Shown: one piece after another, positions 50,517-58,986 of the stretch
How the letters are laid out: each line of letters starts with the position of its first letter
Position numbering within the stretch: position 1 is the stretch's first letter
Source: Stenotrophomonas beteli
GTDB lineage: Bacteria > Pseudomonadota > Gammaproteobacteria > Xanthomonadales > Xanthomonadaceae
DNA: 64,000 bases
Direction: 5' to 3'
Assembly: GCF_001431665.1 (NCBI RefSeq)
Contig: NZ_LLXV01000077.1
Location: 1-64,000, forward strand
Program-made: the position numbers and the translations under genes
Notes under the pieces: model-generated
What the model was told of the DNA's origin: nothing
The model's input: the letters and a program-made list of their open reading frames with translations, nothing else
Databases searched by the model: none

Positions 50517-52484
50517 ATGTCATCTCCCGAACGTTCCCACAACGCTGCCATCGATGGCCTGCGTGCATTGGCGGTGCTGGCCGTCGTGGTCTTCCACACC
50601 AATGCGACGTGGCTGCCCGGCGGCTTCACCGGCGTGGACCTGTTCTTCGTGGTGTCCGGCTTCGTGATCAGCCAGTCGCTGGCCTCGCGTGCCGATGCGT
50701 CACTGGGCGCATTGCTGCTCGACTTCTACCGGCGCCGCGTGCTGCGCCTGCTGCCGGCGCTGCTGGTGATGTTGATGGCCACCTTCGTGCTGTCGGCGTT
50801 GTTCATTCCCCGCGCGTGGCGCAATGAACAGTTCGATCAGACCGGCTGGGCCGCGCTGGTCGGCTTCAGCAACATCGTGCTGGCCGGCCAGCAGGACGAT
50901 TACTTCTCACCCGGCGCGGAACTCAATCCCTTCCTGCATACATGGACGCTGGGTGTGGAGGAGCAGTTCTACCTGGTGTTCCCGCTGCTGTTCTTCGTGT
51001 GGCTGCGCGGGCGCGAACGCTGGCCGTGGGCGCGCTGGCTGTTGCCGGTGCTCACCGTGCTGTCGCTGGCGTGGGCAGGCTGGCAGGCGCAGACGGCACC
51101 GGCGGCAGCGTTCTATCTGCTGCCTGCACGGTTCTGGGAGCTGGCTGCGGGCGCGCTGCTGTACCAGTGGATGCGTGAGCGCGTGCCGGGCCAGAGCGGT
51201 GGCACGGTTGCAGCGGTCGGTCTGGCACTGCTTGGTACAGGCGTGGTGATCGCCCCTCAGCTGGCGATGCCGGTGCCGGGCGTGCTGGCCACCGTCGGCG
51301 GTACGTTGATGCTGTTGGCAGGCGTGTCGGCATCGGGAACATCGCGCATGGCCCGCGCGCTGGGCTGCGCACCGTTGGCCTACCTGGGCCGGCTGTCCTA
51401 TTCGCTGTACCTGTGGCATTGGCCCCTGCTGGTACTGCTGCGCTGGACGTATGGCCTGCACGGTGCCGCGCTGTGGCTGTATCCGGTGCTGCTGCTGGCG
51501 GTATCCGCCGTGTCGTATCACTTCATTGAGCGCCCGTTGCGCAGTGCGGCGCCGCTGCTGCGGCTGGCACCGGCCAAGGTGCTGGCGATGGCATTGCCGG
51601 TGGTCGTGCTGTGTGGCGCGGGTGCCTGGGCTACCGTGGAATACCACGAGCAGGTCTCGCTTAGCGTCACCCGCGACGGCTACGCATGGCAGGCGCGCCG
51701 CTACCCGGCGTGGCGCCCGCTGGAGCCGGTAGATGCACCCGCGCTTGAAGGGCGGCGCCTGTTCGTGGCCGGCGATTCGCATGCGGCGGCCTACCGCACG
51801 ATGACCAGCATGGTCGCGCGCCAGACCGGTATGGAGGTGCGCCAGGATGATCGTGGCGGCTGCAGCTTCGTCAATCTGCTGCGGGCCAGCCCGGCCGATT
51901 GCCAAGGCTTCATTGAAGACGCGCTGACGAACATCGAGCACGAGGCGCGTCCGGGCGACATCGTGTTGCTGGCGGCCCTGCGTATGCCGGAGCTGCGTGG
52001 GTTTGACTGGCAGCGCCAGGATGCGCAGCAGATCTATCAACAGCTGCTGGACGAGCGCACCCCGGCCCATGCACAGGCTGCGCGTGATGAGGCGGATCGT
52101 GTTCTTGGGCGTCTGCAGAAGCTGGGCGTGCACGTGGTTGTGGATGCGCCGCTGCCGTTGTTCAAGGCCGGGGCCTATCGCTGCTCGGACTGGTTCAACC
52201 GCCACAATCCGGCCTGCGCGGGAGGCCTGAGCATGCCGCGCGGTGATCTGGAGAGGCTGCGTGCACCACAGATGGCGTTGCTGGCCGAGCTGGCAGCGCG
52301 CTATCCATCGCTCACGGTGTGGGATCCGCTGCCGCTGCTGTGCGGGCCGAAGACCTGCTCGGCGGTGGAAGACGGGGAGCCGTTGTTCTTCGATAACGAT
52401 CATCTGAGCGGGCATGGCAACCGTGTGCTGTTGCCCAGCTTCCGGCAGACGCTGATCGATATTGCGAGCGACAAGCCGGTGTAG
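50517..52484 (+). CDS. Acyltransferase 3 with SGNH domain (OafA-like)
   Basis: A 655-residue inner-membrane O-acetyltransferase. The N-terminal AT3 domain (about 1-340, ten helices) begins NAAIDGLRALAVLAVVVFHT with the conserved His, then GGFTGVDLFFVVSGFVIS, and has HTWTLGVEEQFYLVFPLLF. The periplasmic SGNH domain (about 400-655) has the nucleophile block LFVAGDSHAAAY and the closing DNDHLSGHGN (Asp/His). It probably acetylates a surface polysaccharide such as O-antigen or peptidoglycan. ATG 50517 gives a clean N-terminus (MSSPERSHNAAIDG). The stop codon lies inside a SMAG repeat. Confidence 0.92.
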   Translation: MSSPERSHNAAIDGLRALAVLAVVVFHTNATWLPGGFTGVDLFFVVSGFVISQSLASRADASLGALLLDFYRRRVLRLLPALLVMLMATFVLSALFIPRAWRNEQFDQTGWAALVGFSNIVLAGQQDDYFSPGAELNPFLHTWTLGVEEQFYLVFPLLFFVWLRGRERWPWARWLLPVLTVLSLAWAGWQAQTAPAAAFYLLPARFWELAAGALLYQWMRERVPGQSGGTVAAVGLALLGTGVVIAPQLAMPVPGVLATVGGTLMLLAGVSASGTSRMARALGCAPLAYLGRLSYSLYLWHWPLLVLLRWTYGLHGAALWLYPVLLLAVSAVSYHFIERPLRSAAPLLRLAPAKVLAMALPVVVLCGAGAWATVEYHEQVSLSVTRDGYAWQARRYPAWRPLEPVDAPALEGRRLFVAGDSHAAAYRTMTSMVARQTGMEVRQDDRGGCSFVNLLRASPADCQGFIEDALTNIEHEARPGDIVLLAALRMPELRGFDWQRQDAQQIYQQLLDERTPAHAQAARDEADRVLGRLQKLGVHVVVDAPLPLFKAGAYRCSDWFNRHNPACAGGLSMPRGDLERLRAPQMALLAELAARYPSLTVWDPLPLLCGPKTCSAVEDGEPLFFDNDHLSGHGNRVLLPSFRQTLIDIASDKPV

Positions 52485-52569
52485 AGCCGAGCCCTCGCTC
52501 GGCTGCTCTGCGTTCCACAGGCGGGAAGCCCGCGCTGCGCGCGGTGAACCGAGCATGGCTCGGCTCCAC
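52481..52569. repeat. SMAG repeat dimer overlapping a stop codon
   Basis: gtagagccgagccctcgctcggc ... ccgagcatggctcggctccac. The TAG of its GTAG head (52482-52484) is the stop codon of the acyltransferase. Confidence 0.85.
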
Positions 52570-52584
52570 AGGAGCGCGCGCGGT

Positions 52585-53970
52585 TTATGCCGGTGGCAGC
52601 ACCTTGCCCGGGTTGAGGATGCCATCCGGGTCCAGCGCGGCCTTGATTGCGCGCATCGTCGCCAGCGTCGCCGGGGTGAACGCCTGCGCCATGAAATCGC
52701 GCTTGGCCAGGCCAATGCCGTGCTCGCCGGACAGCGTGCCACCCAGTGCCAGCGTCAACTCGAAGATCTGCGGCAGCGCGGCATGCGCGCGTGCGTTCTC
52801 GTCGGCATCGTCCGGGTGGTAGAGGATGTTGACATGCAGGTTGCCGTTGCCGGCATGGCCGAAGGTGACGATGGTGAGCGTGTAGTCGCGTGCCAGGGCC
52901 TGCACGCCGGCCACCAGTTCCGGAATGCGCGACACCGGCACCACCACGTCTTCATTGATCTTGCCCGGCGCAACACTGCGCAGCGCGGGCGACAGCGCCT
53001 TGCGTGCGGCCCACAGCTGGTCGCGTGCACGGCCTTCCATCGCCACGTCCAGTTGGATCATGCCGTCGCCTTCAGCGGCGCTGGCCAGTGCCTGCAGCAG
53101 ATAGGGCAGGGTGTCGTGGTCACCATCGGCTTCCACCAGCAGCATCGCACCAGCCTCCGGAACATCGGCGCCATTGAGCCGCAGTAGCTCCAGGCTGCGC
53201 GCGTCCATGAACTCCAGGCGGGTGGGCACCACCGGCTGCGACATCAATCGCGATACCGCGGCGGCGGCGGCATCGGCATCGCGGTACAGCACGCGCAGCC
53301 CGGCCTGGCTGACCGGCAACGGGGTCAGCTTCAGCGTGGCTTCCACGATCAGTGCCAGCGTGCCTTCGCTGCCCACCAGCAGATGGGTGAGGTCGTAGCC
53401 GGTGGCGTCCTTGGTGTAGGCGCCACCGCATCGGATCACCTCGCCGGTTCCGGTCACCGCCACCAGGCCCAGCACGTTGTCGCGGCTGGTGCCGTACTTC
53501 ACTGCGCGCGGACCGCCCGCGTTGCAGGCCAGGTTGCCGCCGATACTGCAGATCTCGGCGCTGGAAGGATCCGGTGCCCAGAACAGGCCATGCGGGGCCA
53601 GTGCCTGCTGCAGGGTGCCATTGAGCACGCCTGGCTGCACGACCGCGCAACGGTCACCGGCGCGGATCTCGACGATGCGGTCCATGCGGGTGAACGACAG
53701 TACGATGCTGCCCGGCTGCGGGACGGCTGCGCCGGTGGTGCCGGTACCGGCGCCACGTGCGACCAAGGCCACGCCATGCGCGCGGCAGGCGCGCACCAGA
53801 GCTTGAACCTGTTCGATGTCGGCTGGCAGCGCCACGGCTGCCGGGCGCTGGCGGCGCCATGAGTTGTCCTGCGCGTTGGCCTCCAGCGCGCTGTCATCCA
53901 TGCGCCAGCCCTCCGAGCCCAGCAGGGCGGACAGTTCGGCAACCAGGGCAGCAGGCAGGGCAGGACTCAT
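52585..53970 (-). CDS. FAD-linked oxidase (GlcD/D-lactate or D-2-hydroxyacid dehydrogenase type)
   Basis: A 461-residue flavoprotein of the vanillyl-alcohol-oxidase superfamily. The FAD-binding domain has RPAAVALPADIEQVQALVRAC, ARGAGTGTTGAAVP (phosphate loop) and CSIGGNLACNAGG; the cap domain ends with FGHAGNGNLHVNIL and SGEHGIGLAKRDFM, both typical of GlcD/Dld/D-2-hydroxyglutarate dehydrogenases. It probably oxidises a D-2-hydroxyacid and passes electrons on. Substrate uncertain. The ATG at 53970 overlaps the stop of the upstream membrane protein (ATGA), so the two are co-translated. Confidence 0.9.
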   Translation of the reverse strand: MSPALPAALVAELSALLGSEGWRMDDSALEANAQDNSWRRQRPAAVALPADIEQVQALVRACRAHGVALVARGAGTGTTGAAVPQPGSIVLSFTRMDRIVEIRAGDRCAVVQPGVLNGTLQQALAPHGLFWAPDPSSAEICSIGGNLACNAGGPRAVKYGTSRDNVLGLVAVTGTGEVIRCGGAYTKDATGYDLTHLLVGSEGTLALIVEATLKLTPLPVSQAGLRVLYRDADAAAAAVSRLMSQPVVPTRLEFMDARSLELLRLNGADVPEAGAMLLVEADGDHDTLPYLLQALASAAEGDGMIQLDVAMEGRARDQLWAARKALSPALRSVAPGKINEDVVVPVSRIPELVAGVQALARDYTLTIVTFGHAGNGNLHVNILYHPDDADENARAHAALPQIFELTLALGGTLSGEHGIGLAKRDFMAQAFTPATLATMRAIKAALDPDGILNPGKVLPPA

Positions 53971-54548
53971 GACAGGTCTCGGGTGGCGGCAGGTGCAGGT
54001 TGGATCAGTTTCCAGGCGACAACGGCGCCAGCCAGCGGCAGCCACACCCAGCGCAGTTCGGAGAGCAGGGTGGCCAGGCCGCGCGCGCTGAAGAACTGTG
54101 GCGCGAACGGTGACACCCGGATCGGTCGCCACGGCGCGAAGAAGCGGTGTTCATTCCACGGCCAGGCCAGCGCGACGCCGAGGCCACCTGAAGTCATTGC
54201 ATCGAGCAGTGGATGGCTGGCGGCGCAGATGAAGACGAATACCGCCGCTTGAACGGTAGATGCCAACCTTGGTTGGCGCACACCGGCCGACCAAGGTCGG
54301 CGACTACCCAAGAGCGCCAACACCGCAGCCAATGCCGCCAGCACGCAGGCAAACAGCAGCGAATGGCTGGCGCCGCGATGGCCGAAGGCATCGGCATACG
54401 GAATGTGCAGTGCAAAGGCCAGCACATCGGCATCGGGCAGCATCGCTGCGACCACGCCCGCAACCAGCAGGCGCGGTGGGATGCGGCCACGGTCAGCGGC
54501 GCACCACAGCGCCAGTGGCACGGCGGCATGAGTGATGATCGAAGGCAT
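53967..54548 (-). CDS. YdjM/DUF457-like membrane-bound hydrolase-like protein
   Basis: A 193-residue inner-membrane protein with about four helices. It shows the family pattern of scattered metal-binding residues: THAAVPLALW (His near start), LPDADVLAF, HRGASHSLLF and SHPLLDAM. This family is annotated as inner-membrane metal-dependent hydrolase, without proven activity here. Residues about 80-98 (RRPWSAGVRQPRLAST) are encoded by a GTAG-type repeat of 54 bases that is in frame (see finding). Overlaps the FAD-oxidase gene by 4 bases. Confidence 0.8.
   Translation of the reverse strand: MPSIITHAAVPLALWCAADRGRIPPRLLVAGVVAAMLPDADVLAFALHIPYADAFGHRGASHSLLFACVLAALAAVLALLGSRRPWSAGVRQPRLASTVQAAVFVFICAASHPLLDAMTSGGLGVALAWPWNEHRFFAPWRPIRVSPFAPQFFSARGLATLLSELRWVWLPLAGAVVAWKLIQPAPAATRDLS
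54255..54308. repeat. GTGCCAACC-type repeat inside a coding region
   Basis: ggtagatgccaaccttgg ... ccaaggtcggcgactacc; exactly 54 bases, 18 codons. Same subfamily as 54590-54644, about 280 bases away. Confidence 0.8.
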
Positions 54549-54589
54549 CAGTCACGCACCCTGGTCGTGCCGGCCAGACTGTGCGCTCT

Positions 54590-54644
54590 GGTAGGTGCCA
54601 ACCTTGGTTGGCACAGAAAGCGCCGACCAGGGTCGGCTTCTACC
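54590..54644. repeat. GTGCCAACC-type GTAG repeat dimer
   Basis: ggtaggtgccaaccttgg ... ccagggtcggcttctacc, in the gap between yraN and the YdjM-like gene. Confidence 0.8.
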
Positions 54645-54661
54645 AAAGCAAACGGTACCCA

Positions 54662-55030
54662 TCAGCAATCATCCAATCGGAACGCATCACGCAGCCACCG
54701 CAGCTGCGGCGGCTCGCCCGTGGCGTCCACCACATCGAAGCGGCACGGCGCATTGGCCAGTGCCGGGTGGTCCTGCAGGTACAGCTGCGCGGCATGGGCC
54801 AGGCGCCGGCATTTGCGCGCATCCACCGAAGCGGCGCCGCCACCGAAATCCGATCGCGCGCGGTAGCGCACTTCCACGAACACCACGGTGCCGGCATCGT
54901 CCATCACCAGGTCCAGTTCACCGCAGCGATAGCGCACGTTGCGTGCACGCGGCCGCAGCCCGGCCTGTTGCAGGTGCTGCTCGGCGGCCGCTTCCACCGC
55001 CGAGCCCCGTTGGCTGCGCTCAGCGACCAC
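54662..55030 (-). CDS. yraN: YraN/UPF0102 endonuclease-like protein
   Basis: A 122-residue protein with the restriction-endonuclease-like fold of UPF0102: GSAVEAAAEQHLQQAGL, RYRCGELDLVMDD (Glu/Asp) and VVFVEVRYRARSDFGGGAAS (ExK-like motif with Arg), ending FDVVDATGEPPQLRWLRDAF. Biological role unknown. Start is uncertain: GTG 55030 overlaps the lpoA stop by 11 bases and matches the alignment start of xanthomonad relatives as I recall them; ATG 55057 is an alternative. Same operon order (lpoA-yraN) as in E. coli. Confidence 0.85.
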   Translation of the reverse strand: MVAERSQRGSAVEAAAEQHLQQAGLRPRARNVRYRCGELDLVMDDAGTVVFVEVRYRARSDFGGGAASVDARKCRRLAHAAQLYLQDHPALANAPCRFDVVDATGEPPQLRWLRDAFRLDDC

Positions 55031-56741
55031 CGACGATCGGCATCGGCCGGCCGCCATTGAAGGTCGACCATGCCGGCTGGCGCAGGATGTTGCCGTTGCT
55101 GTCCAGGAACAGGGTGCCGGTGGCACCGTCCAGGCCGCCCTCATTGGACAGCTTGTCCAGGTAGGCGGTGATCTTCCAGGCGTCGGCGCCGAAGGCGAAC
55201 AGGCGGCCGGCCGCACCGCGTGCGCTCGGCAGGGTGCTGGCCACCTGGCTGGCCGATGGCAGGCCGGACACGCTGCGCACGTTCCAGGCTTCGTTCGGGT
55301 AGACAATGCCGTCCAGCGCCACGTCTTCTTCCACCTTGCCGCTGCCGACGGTCAGCTGCGAGGTGCCGACGCGGGTCGCGCCACCGGCACCGGCCAGCGC
55401 CAGCTGCGGCGCCAGCAGGCGCGCCTGCGGTGCACGCACGGCCAGGAACACGGCATCGACCTGGCCCGCGTTGCGCACCTGCGCGCCGACATCGCCGACG
55501 GCATCGCTGACGCCGACAGTGGCCACCACCTGGCCACCGCGCTGGGCGAAGCGCTGGGCGAAGGCGGCAGCGGCACGGCGGCCGGTGTCGTCGGCGCTGT
55601 TGATCACCAGCGCCTTGCTGCGTTCGCGGCCGCGCAGGTATTCGGCGGCCACGATGCCGTCGTCTTCCGGCGCCAGCGAGAAGCCGGCGCTGCCGGCCGG
55701 CGGGGCATCCTTGCCGCGGTTCAGCGCCAGCACCGGCACTTTCAGTTGCTGGCGGCCATACACCGCGTCCACTTCGTCGCGGCCCAGCGGGCCGACCACG
55801 AAGTCGGCCCCGGAGGCGACGGCCTTGTCGTAGGCGGCCAGTGCGCCGGCCGGGGTCCCGGCGGTGTCGATGAAGTTGATGTCCGGGCGGCGCCGGGTCT
55901 CGCCGTAGTAGGCGGCCAGCAGGCCATCACGCACCGGCTGCGCGGCGGTGGCCAGGCGGCCGCTGAGCGGCAGCAGCACCGCCAGCTTGGCCGGCGGCCG
56001 GTAGCCGTCGCTCAGTGCCGGCGGGCGCTTGCTGGTGTCGAACTGGGCGGCACCATCGCGGTCGAACGGACGCGGCAGCGGCAGGCCCCGCGCGATCAGT
56101 GCGCGGCCGGCGAAGTTGTACAGCGGATCGTTGGCCGGCAGGGCCGCGGCACGGCTGCGCAGGGTGGCGTCGTCCAAGGTGCCGAGCAGGCCGGCGATGG
56201 CGGACTGGTTGTCGTTGCGGGCGCTGCCGGTCAGGCCGGCATGGGCACGGGCGCGCTCGGTAGCTGCACCAAAGGCATCACCGGTGGCCTGCAGGGCATT
56301 GGCGCGGGCCAGGTACCAGCGCGTGCGCAGCGCCGGCAGCACGTTGTCGCCGCTGTCCTTCAACAGCGCCAGCGCCTGCGCCGGCTGCTTGTCGGCCAGC
56401 GCCAGCTCGGCACCGGTCAGCTGGTAGCGCTGCAGGCTGGCACCGGACAGCTGGCGGGCGCTGAGCTGGCCCAGCAGGCTGCGTGCGCGGGCGCTGTCGC
56501 CGGCCAGGTTCCAGGCCCAGGCGGCGTCGGCCAGTGCGTTGCTGCGGGCACCGCCGCGCAGCGTGGCGGCCAGGCCTTCCAATTGCAGTGCGGCGTCGCG
56601 CGGCTTGCCCTGTTCGATCAGCGCCAGCGCCTGGCTCTGGGCCGGCGAATCGGGGGTGCTGGTCAGGCTGGTGGTGGCACAACCGGCCAGCAGCATCAGC
56701 GACAACGACAGGGCGGAGATCCGTGCGGCGGGCTTGTTCAT
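55020..56741 (-). CDS. lpoA: Penicillin-binding protein activator LpoA
   Basis: A 573-residue outer-membrane lipoprotein. The lipobox is LLAGC (Cys about 21). The N-terminal part (about 25-235) is helical, TPR-like, with repeated ALxLLxxG patterns; the C-terminal part (about 240-573) is a periplasmic-binding-protein fold (KLAVLLPLSGRLATAAQPVRDGLLAAYYGE, DFVVGPLGRDEVDAVYG, YPNEAWNV). LpoA stimulates PBP1A from the outer membrane. Start chosen at ATG 56741; an ATG four codons earlier exists. Divergent from rsmI, as in E. coli. Confidence 0.93.
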   Translation of the reverse strand: MNKPAARISALSLSLMLLAGCATTSLTSTPDSPAQSQALALIEQGKPRDAALQLEGLAATLRGGARSNALADAAWAWNLAGDSARARSLLGQLSARQLSGASLQRYQLTGAELALADKQPAQALALLKDSGDNVLPALRTRWYLARANALQATGDAFGAATERARAHAGLTGSARNDNQSAIAGLLGTLDDATLRSRAAALPANDPLYNFAGRALIARGLPLPRPFDRDGAAQFDTSKRPPALSDGYRPPAKLAVLLPLSGRLATAAQPVRDGLLAAYYGETRRRPDINFIDTAGTPAGALAAYDKAVASGADFVVGPLGRDEVDAVYGRQQLKVPVLALNRGKDAPPAGSAGFSLAPEDDGIVAAEYLRGRERSKALVINSADDTGRRAAAAFAQRFAQRGGQVVATVGVSDAVGDVGAQVRNAGQVDAVFLAVRAPQARLLAPQLALAGAGGATRVGTSQLTVGSGKVEEDVALDGIVYPNEAWNVRSVSGLPSASQVASTLPSARGAAGRLFAFGADAWKITAYLDKLSNEGGLDGATGTLFLDSNGNILRQPAWSTFNGGRPMPIVGGR

Positions 56742-56785
56742 GATCAGGTCCATGCGATGAGGGCAGCGGCCTTGGCCGGGTACAC

Positions 56786-56797
56786 GCTACGATTCTA
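56786..56797. promoter_or_regulatory. Overlapping divergent -10 elements of rsmI and lpoA
   Basis: On the plus strand GCTACGAT (56786-56793) for rsmI; on the minus strand TAGAAT (56797-56792) for lpoA. The two hexamers share bases, so RNA polymerase should occupy only one promoter at a time. Confidence 0.45.
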
Positions 56798-56822
56798 CCC
56801 TTGCCCCGTGAGTACCGCTGAA

Positions 56823-57641
56823 ATGAGTGTCCCAACCCTGTACGTCGTCGCCACCCCGATCGGCAACCTGGCCGATCTGAGCCCGCGCGCACAGGAGGTG
56901 CTGCGTTCGGTGGCCGCCATCTGTGCCGAGGACACCCGCCGCAGCGGCCAGCTGCTGTCCCACTTCGGCATCCAGCAGCCGCTGGTGGCCCTGCACGAGC
57001 ACAACGAGGAAGCGCTGTCGCAGCGCCTGGTGTCGCGCCTGCAGGCCGGCGAGTCGCTGGCGCTGGTCAGCGATGCCGGCACCCCGCTGGTCAGCGATCC
57101 CGGGTTCCGCCTGGTGCGCGCGGCCCGCGCGGCGGGCATCAAGGTCAGCCCGGTTCCCGGTGCCTGCGCCGCCATCGCCGCGCTGAGCGTGGCCGGCCTG
57201 CCCAGCGATCGTTTCAGTTTCGAGGGCTTCCTGCCGGCCAAGGCCAGCGGCCGCCGCGACCGCCTGCAGGCGCTGGCCGGTGAAGTGCGCACGATGGTGT
57301 TCTACGAATCCTCGCACCGCATCGCCGAGTCGCTGGCCGACATGGCGGCGATCTTCGGCGGCGAACGCCCGGCGGTGCTGGCCCGCGAGCTGACCAAGCT
57401 GTTCGAGACCGTCCTTGATGGCGACCTGGCCGGCCTGCTGGCCAGGGTCGAGGCCGACGAGAACCAGCGCAAGGGCGAGTTCGTGGTGATGGTGCAGGGG
57501 GCGGGTGACGATGAGGAAGCGCAGCTGGCACACGGCCGCCGCGTCTACGCGAAGCTGAGCGAGCACCTGCCGCCGTCAACCGCCGCCAAGCTGGCCGCGG
57601 AACTGACCGGTGCGCCGCGCAAGGCGTTGTACGGTAGTTGA
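56823..57641 (+). CDS. rsmI: 16S rRNA (cytidine-1402-2'-O)-methyltransferase RsmI
   Basis: A 272-residue SAM-dependent tetrapyrrole-methylase-fold enzyme that modifies C1402 in the decoding centre. Motifs: LYVVATPIGNLADLSPRA at the start, ICAEDTRRSGQLLSHFGI, ALVSDAGTPLVSDPGFRLV and KVSPVPGACAAIAALSVAGL, plus FEGFLPAK. Start could be ATG 56823 or the in-frame GTG 56808. A very long open frame upstream on this strand is only a GC-driven shadow of lpoA. Confidence 0.95.
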   Translation: MSVPTLYVVATPIGNLADLSPRAQEVLRSVAAICAEDTRRSGQLLSHFGIQQPLVALHEHNEEALSQRLVSRLQAGESLALVSDAGTPLVSDPGFRLVRAARAAGIKVSPVPGACAAIAALSVAGLPSDRFSFEGFLPAKASGRRDRLQALAGEVRTMVFYESSHRIAESLADMAAIFGGERPAVLARELTKLFETVLDGDLAGLLARVEADENQRKGEFVVMVQGAGDDEEAQLAHGRRVYAKLSEHLPPSTAAKLAAELTGAPRKALYGS

Positions 57642-57647
57642 TGGATC

Positions 57648-57672
57648 GTGCGGACCAAGGTCCGCACCCACC
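57648..57672. repeat. Palindrome with GGTGGG tail
   Basis: GTGCGGACC-AA-GGTCCGCAC then CCACC; nine perfect pairs. It resembles a single arm of a GTAG-type repeat and lies 6 bases after the rsmI stop, so could end its transcript. Confidence 0.55.
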
Positions 57673-57756
57673 AGGCAGCAGCATAGGTGGATCCACGCCA
57701 AGCGTGGACGGATGAACCGGCTGCCGCGATCGGCACGGCAGGAAGGGCGTGCGTGC

Positions 57757-57764
57757 GCTAGAAT
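57757..57764 (+). promoter_or_regulatory. Candidate -10 of rnpB
   Basis: GCTAGAAT, 7 bases before the first base of the RNase P RNA P1 helix, exactly where a -10 is expected. Confidence 0.7.
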
Positions 57765-57771
57765 ACGCGCT

Positions 57772-58125
57772 GGCGGAGCCGGCCAGACAGTCGCGTCATC
57801 CCTTCGGGGGTGCCGAGGAAAGTCCGGGCTCCATAGGGCAAGGTGCCAGGTAACGCCTGGGCGGCGCAAGCCGACGGAAAGTGCAACAGAAAGATACCGC
57901 CTACGTCTTCTTCGGAAGGCCGGTAAGGGTGAAATGGTGCGGTAAGAGCGCACCGCGAGTCTGGCAACAGACCGGCACGGCAAACCCCACCTGGAGCAAG
58001 ACCAAATAGGGATCCTTTGGCGCGGCCCGCGTTGGATCCGGGTAGGTTGCTTGAGCGTTGCGGTGACGTAACGCCTAGAGGAATGACTGTCCACGACAGA
58101 ACCCGGCTTATCGGCCGGCTCCGCC
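57772..58125 (+). ncRNA. rnpB: RNase P RNA, bacterial class A
   Basis: The catalytic RNA that matures tRNA 5' ends. The P1 helix pairs GGCGGAGCCGGCC (57772-57784) with GGCCGGCTCCGCC (58113-58125). Conserved core segments are present in order: gaggaaagtccgggct at about 57814, then a region with cagaaagataccgcc, the tggtgcggtaagagcgcacc block, the tggcaacagaccggca block, and ccacgacagaacccggctt near the end. A pyrimidine tract (TCTTTCTTCT) follows P1, so this helix may also serve as terminator. Length about 354 is normal. Confidence 0.97.
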
Positions 58126-58156
58126 TCTTTCTTCTATATGCATGAACCGCGCATCG

Positions 58157-58235
58157 GTAGTGCCGGCCGCTGGCCGGCAGCTTCACGATGCCAGCAGCGG
58201 CGGACAGAGTGCTGCCGGCCAACGGCAGGCACTAC
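58157..58235. repeat. GTAG-type repeat dimer
   Basis: gtagtgccggccgctggccggc ... gccggccaacggcaggcactac, a SMAG-like subfamily pair between rnpB and the DM13 gene. Confidence 0.75.
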
Positions 58236-58253
58236 CTCGACGTCGCGCGGTCC

Positions 58254-58733
58254 TCAGCCCGGCATGCGGTACTGCCCGGCGGAAATGAACTGCGAGAAGC
58301 GCTCGCACCACACCACGATCGTGGTGTAGTCGTCCACATCCACGTTCGCGGGCACCTCGACCAGGAAGCGGTTGAACGTCTTCACCTCGCCGATGCGCTG
58401 GGCCTGCGCCTTGACCTTCAGGAAGTCGGCCTTGTTGTCGACGAAGTCACGGACCAGGTACACCTTGTAATCCGGTCCCGGACCCATCTTGCCGTCGAAC
58501 GCGACCTGGCGCGGGCTGACGCTGACGTTGCCTTCCGCCCAATGCACCGCATCACTGCCCTTGAGGTCGCGGCGAAAGGTGGTGCGGTAGGGGGCGTCTT
58601 TCATGGCCGCCTGCACCTGCGCGACCGGCGGGTCATCGGGGGCGATCAGGATCGGCAGGAGATAGACGCCCAGGCCGAAGCCCAGGCCGAGGGTGAGCAG
58701 GTGGGTGGCGAGCAGGATGAGGATGCGGCGCAT
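58254..58733 (-). CDS. DM13-domain protein with N-terminal membrane anchor
   Basis: A 159-residue protein. An N-terminal helix (ILLATHLLTLGLGFGLGVYLLPILI) anchors it in the membrane with the rest outside. The DM13 domain follows: FRRDLKGSDAVHWAEGNVSV, GPGPDYKVYLVRDFVDNK and VEVPANVDVDDYTTIVVWCERFSQFISAGQYR; it keeps the single conserved Cys (VWCERF). DM13 domains are proposed to be redox-active, but this is unproven. The ATG at 58733 is preferred. Confidence 0.85.
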   Translation of the reverse strand: MRRILILLATHLLTLGLGFGLGVYLLPILIAPDDPPVAQVQAAMKDAPYRTTFRRDLKGSDAVHWAEGNVSVSPRQVAFDGKMGPGPDYKVYLVRDFVDNKADFLKVKAQAQRIGEVKTFNRFLVEVPANVDVDDYTTIVVWCERFSQFISAGQYRMPG

Positions 58734-58986
58734 GGGGCCTCCTTGTGGTTGCGGTCGATCGCGCGGCGAAGTGCCGGGCGCGACCACCCTGGGAGGTCAG
58801 GGCCGACATTTATAGACACAGTGCCGAATGCGAAAAGGACACAGTGGGCAGGCTGCGATGCCGGGAGCCCCGTGGCACGGGCGGATCAGGGTCGCCGCTG
58901 GAAACTGAATGACGTATCAGGCCTGTTGCGATGACGCCTGCCGCCGCGTCGATGGCGACAACGGCGTGCAGGTCGTGCCGACCGGG

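Noticed and set aside
54939..56822. Long plus-strand open frame joined to rsmI
   Set aside because: The first 630 codons are the reverse of lpoA and read as low-complexity Gly/Ala/Gln/Arg; only the part from 56808/56823 is RsmI.
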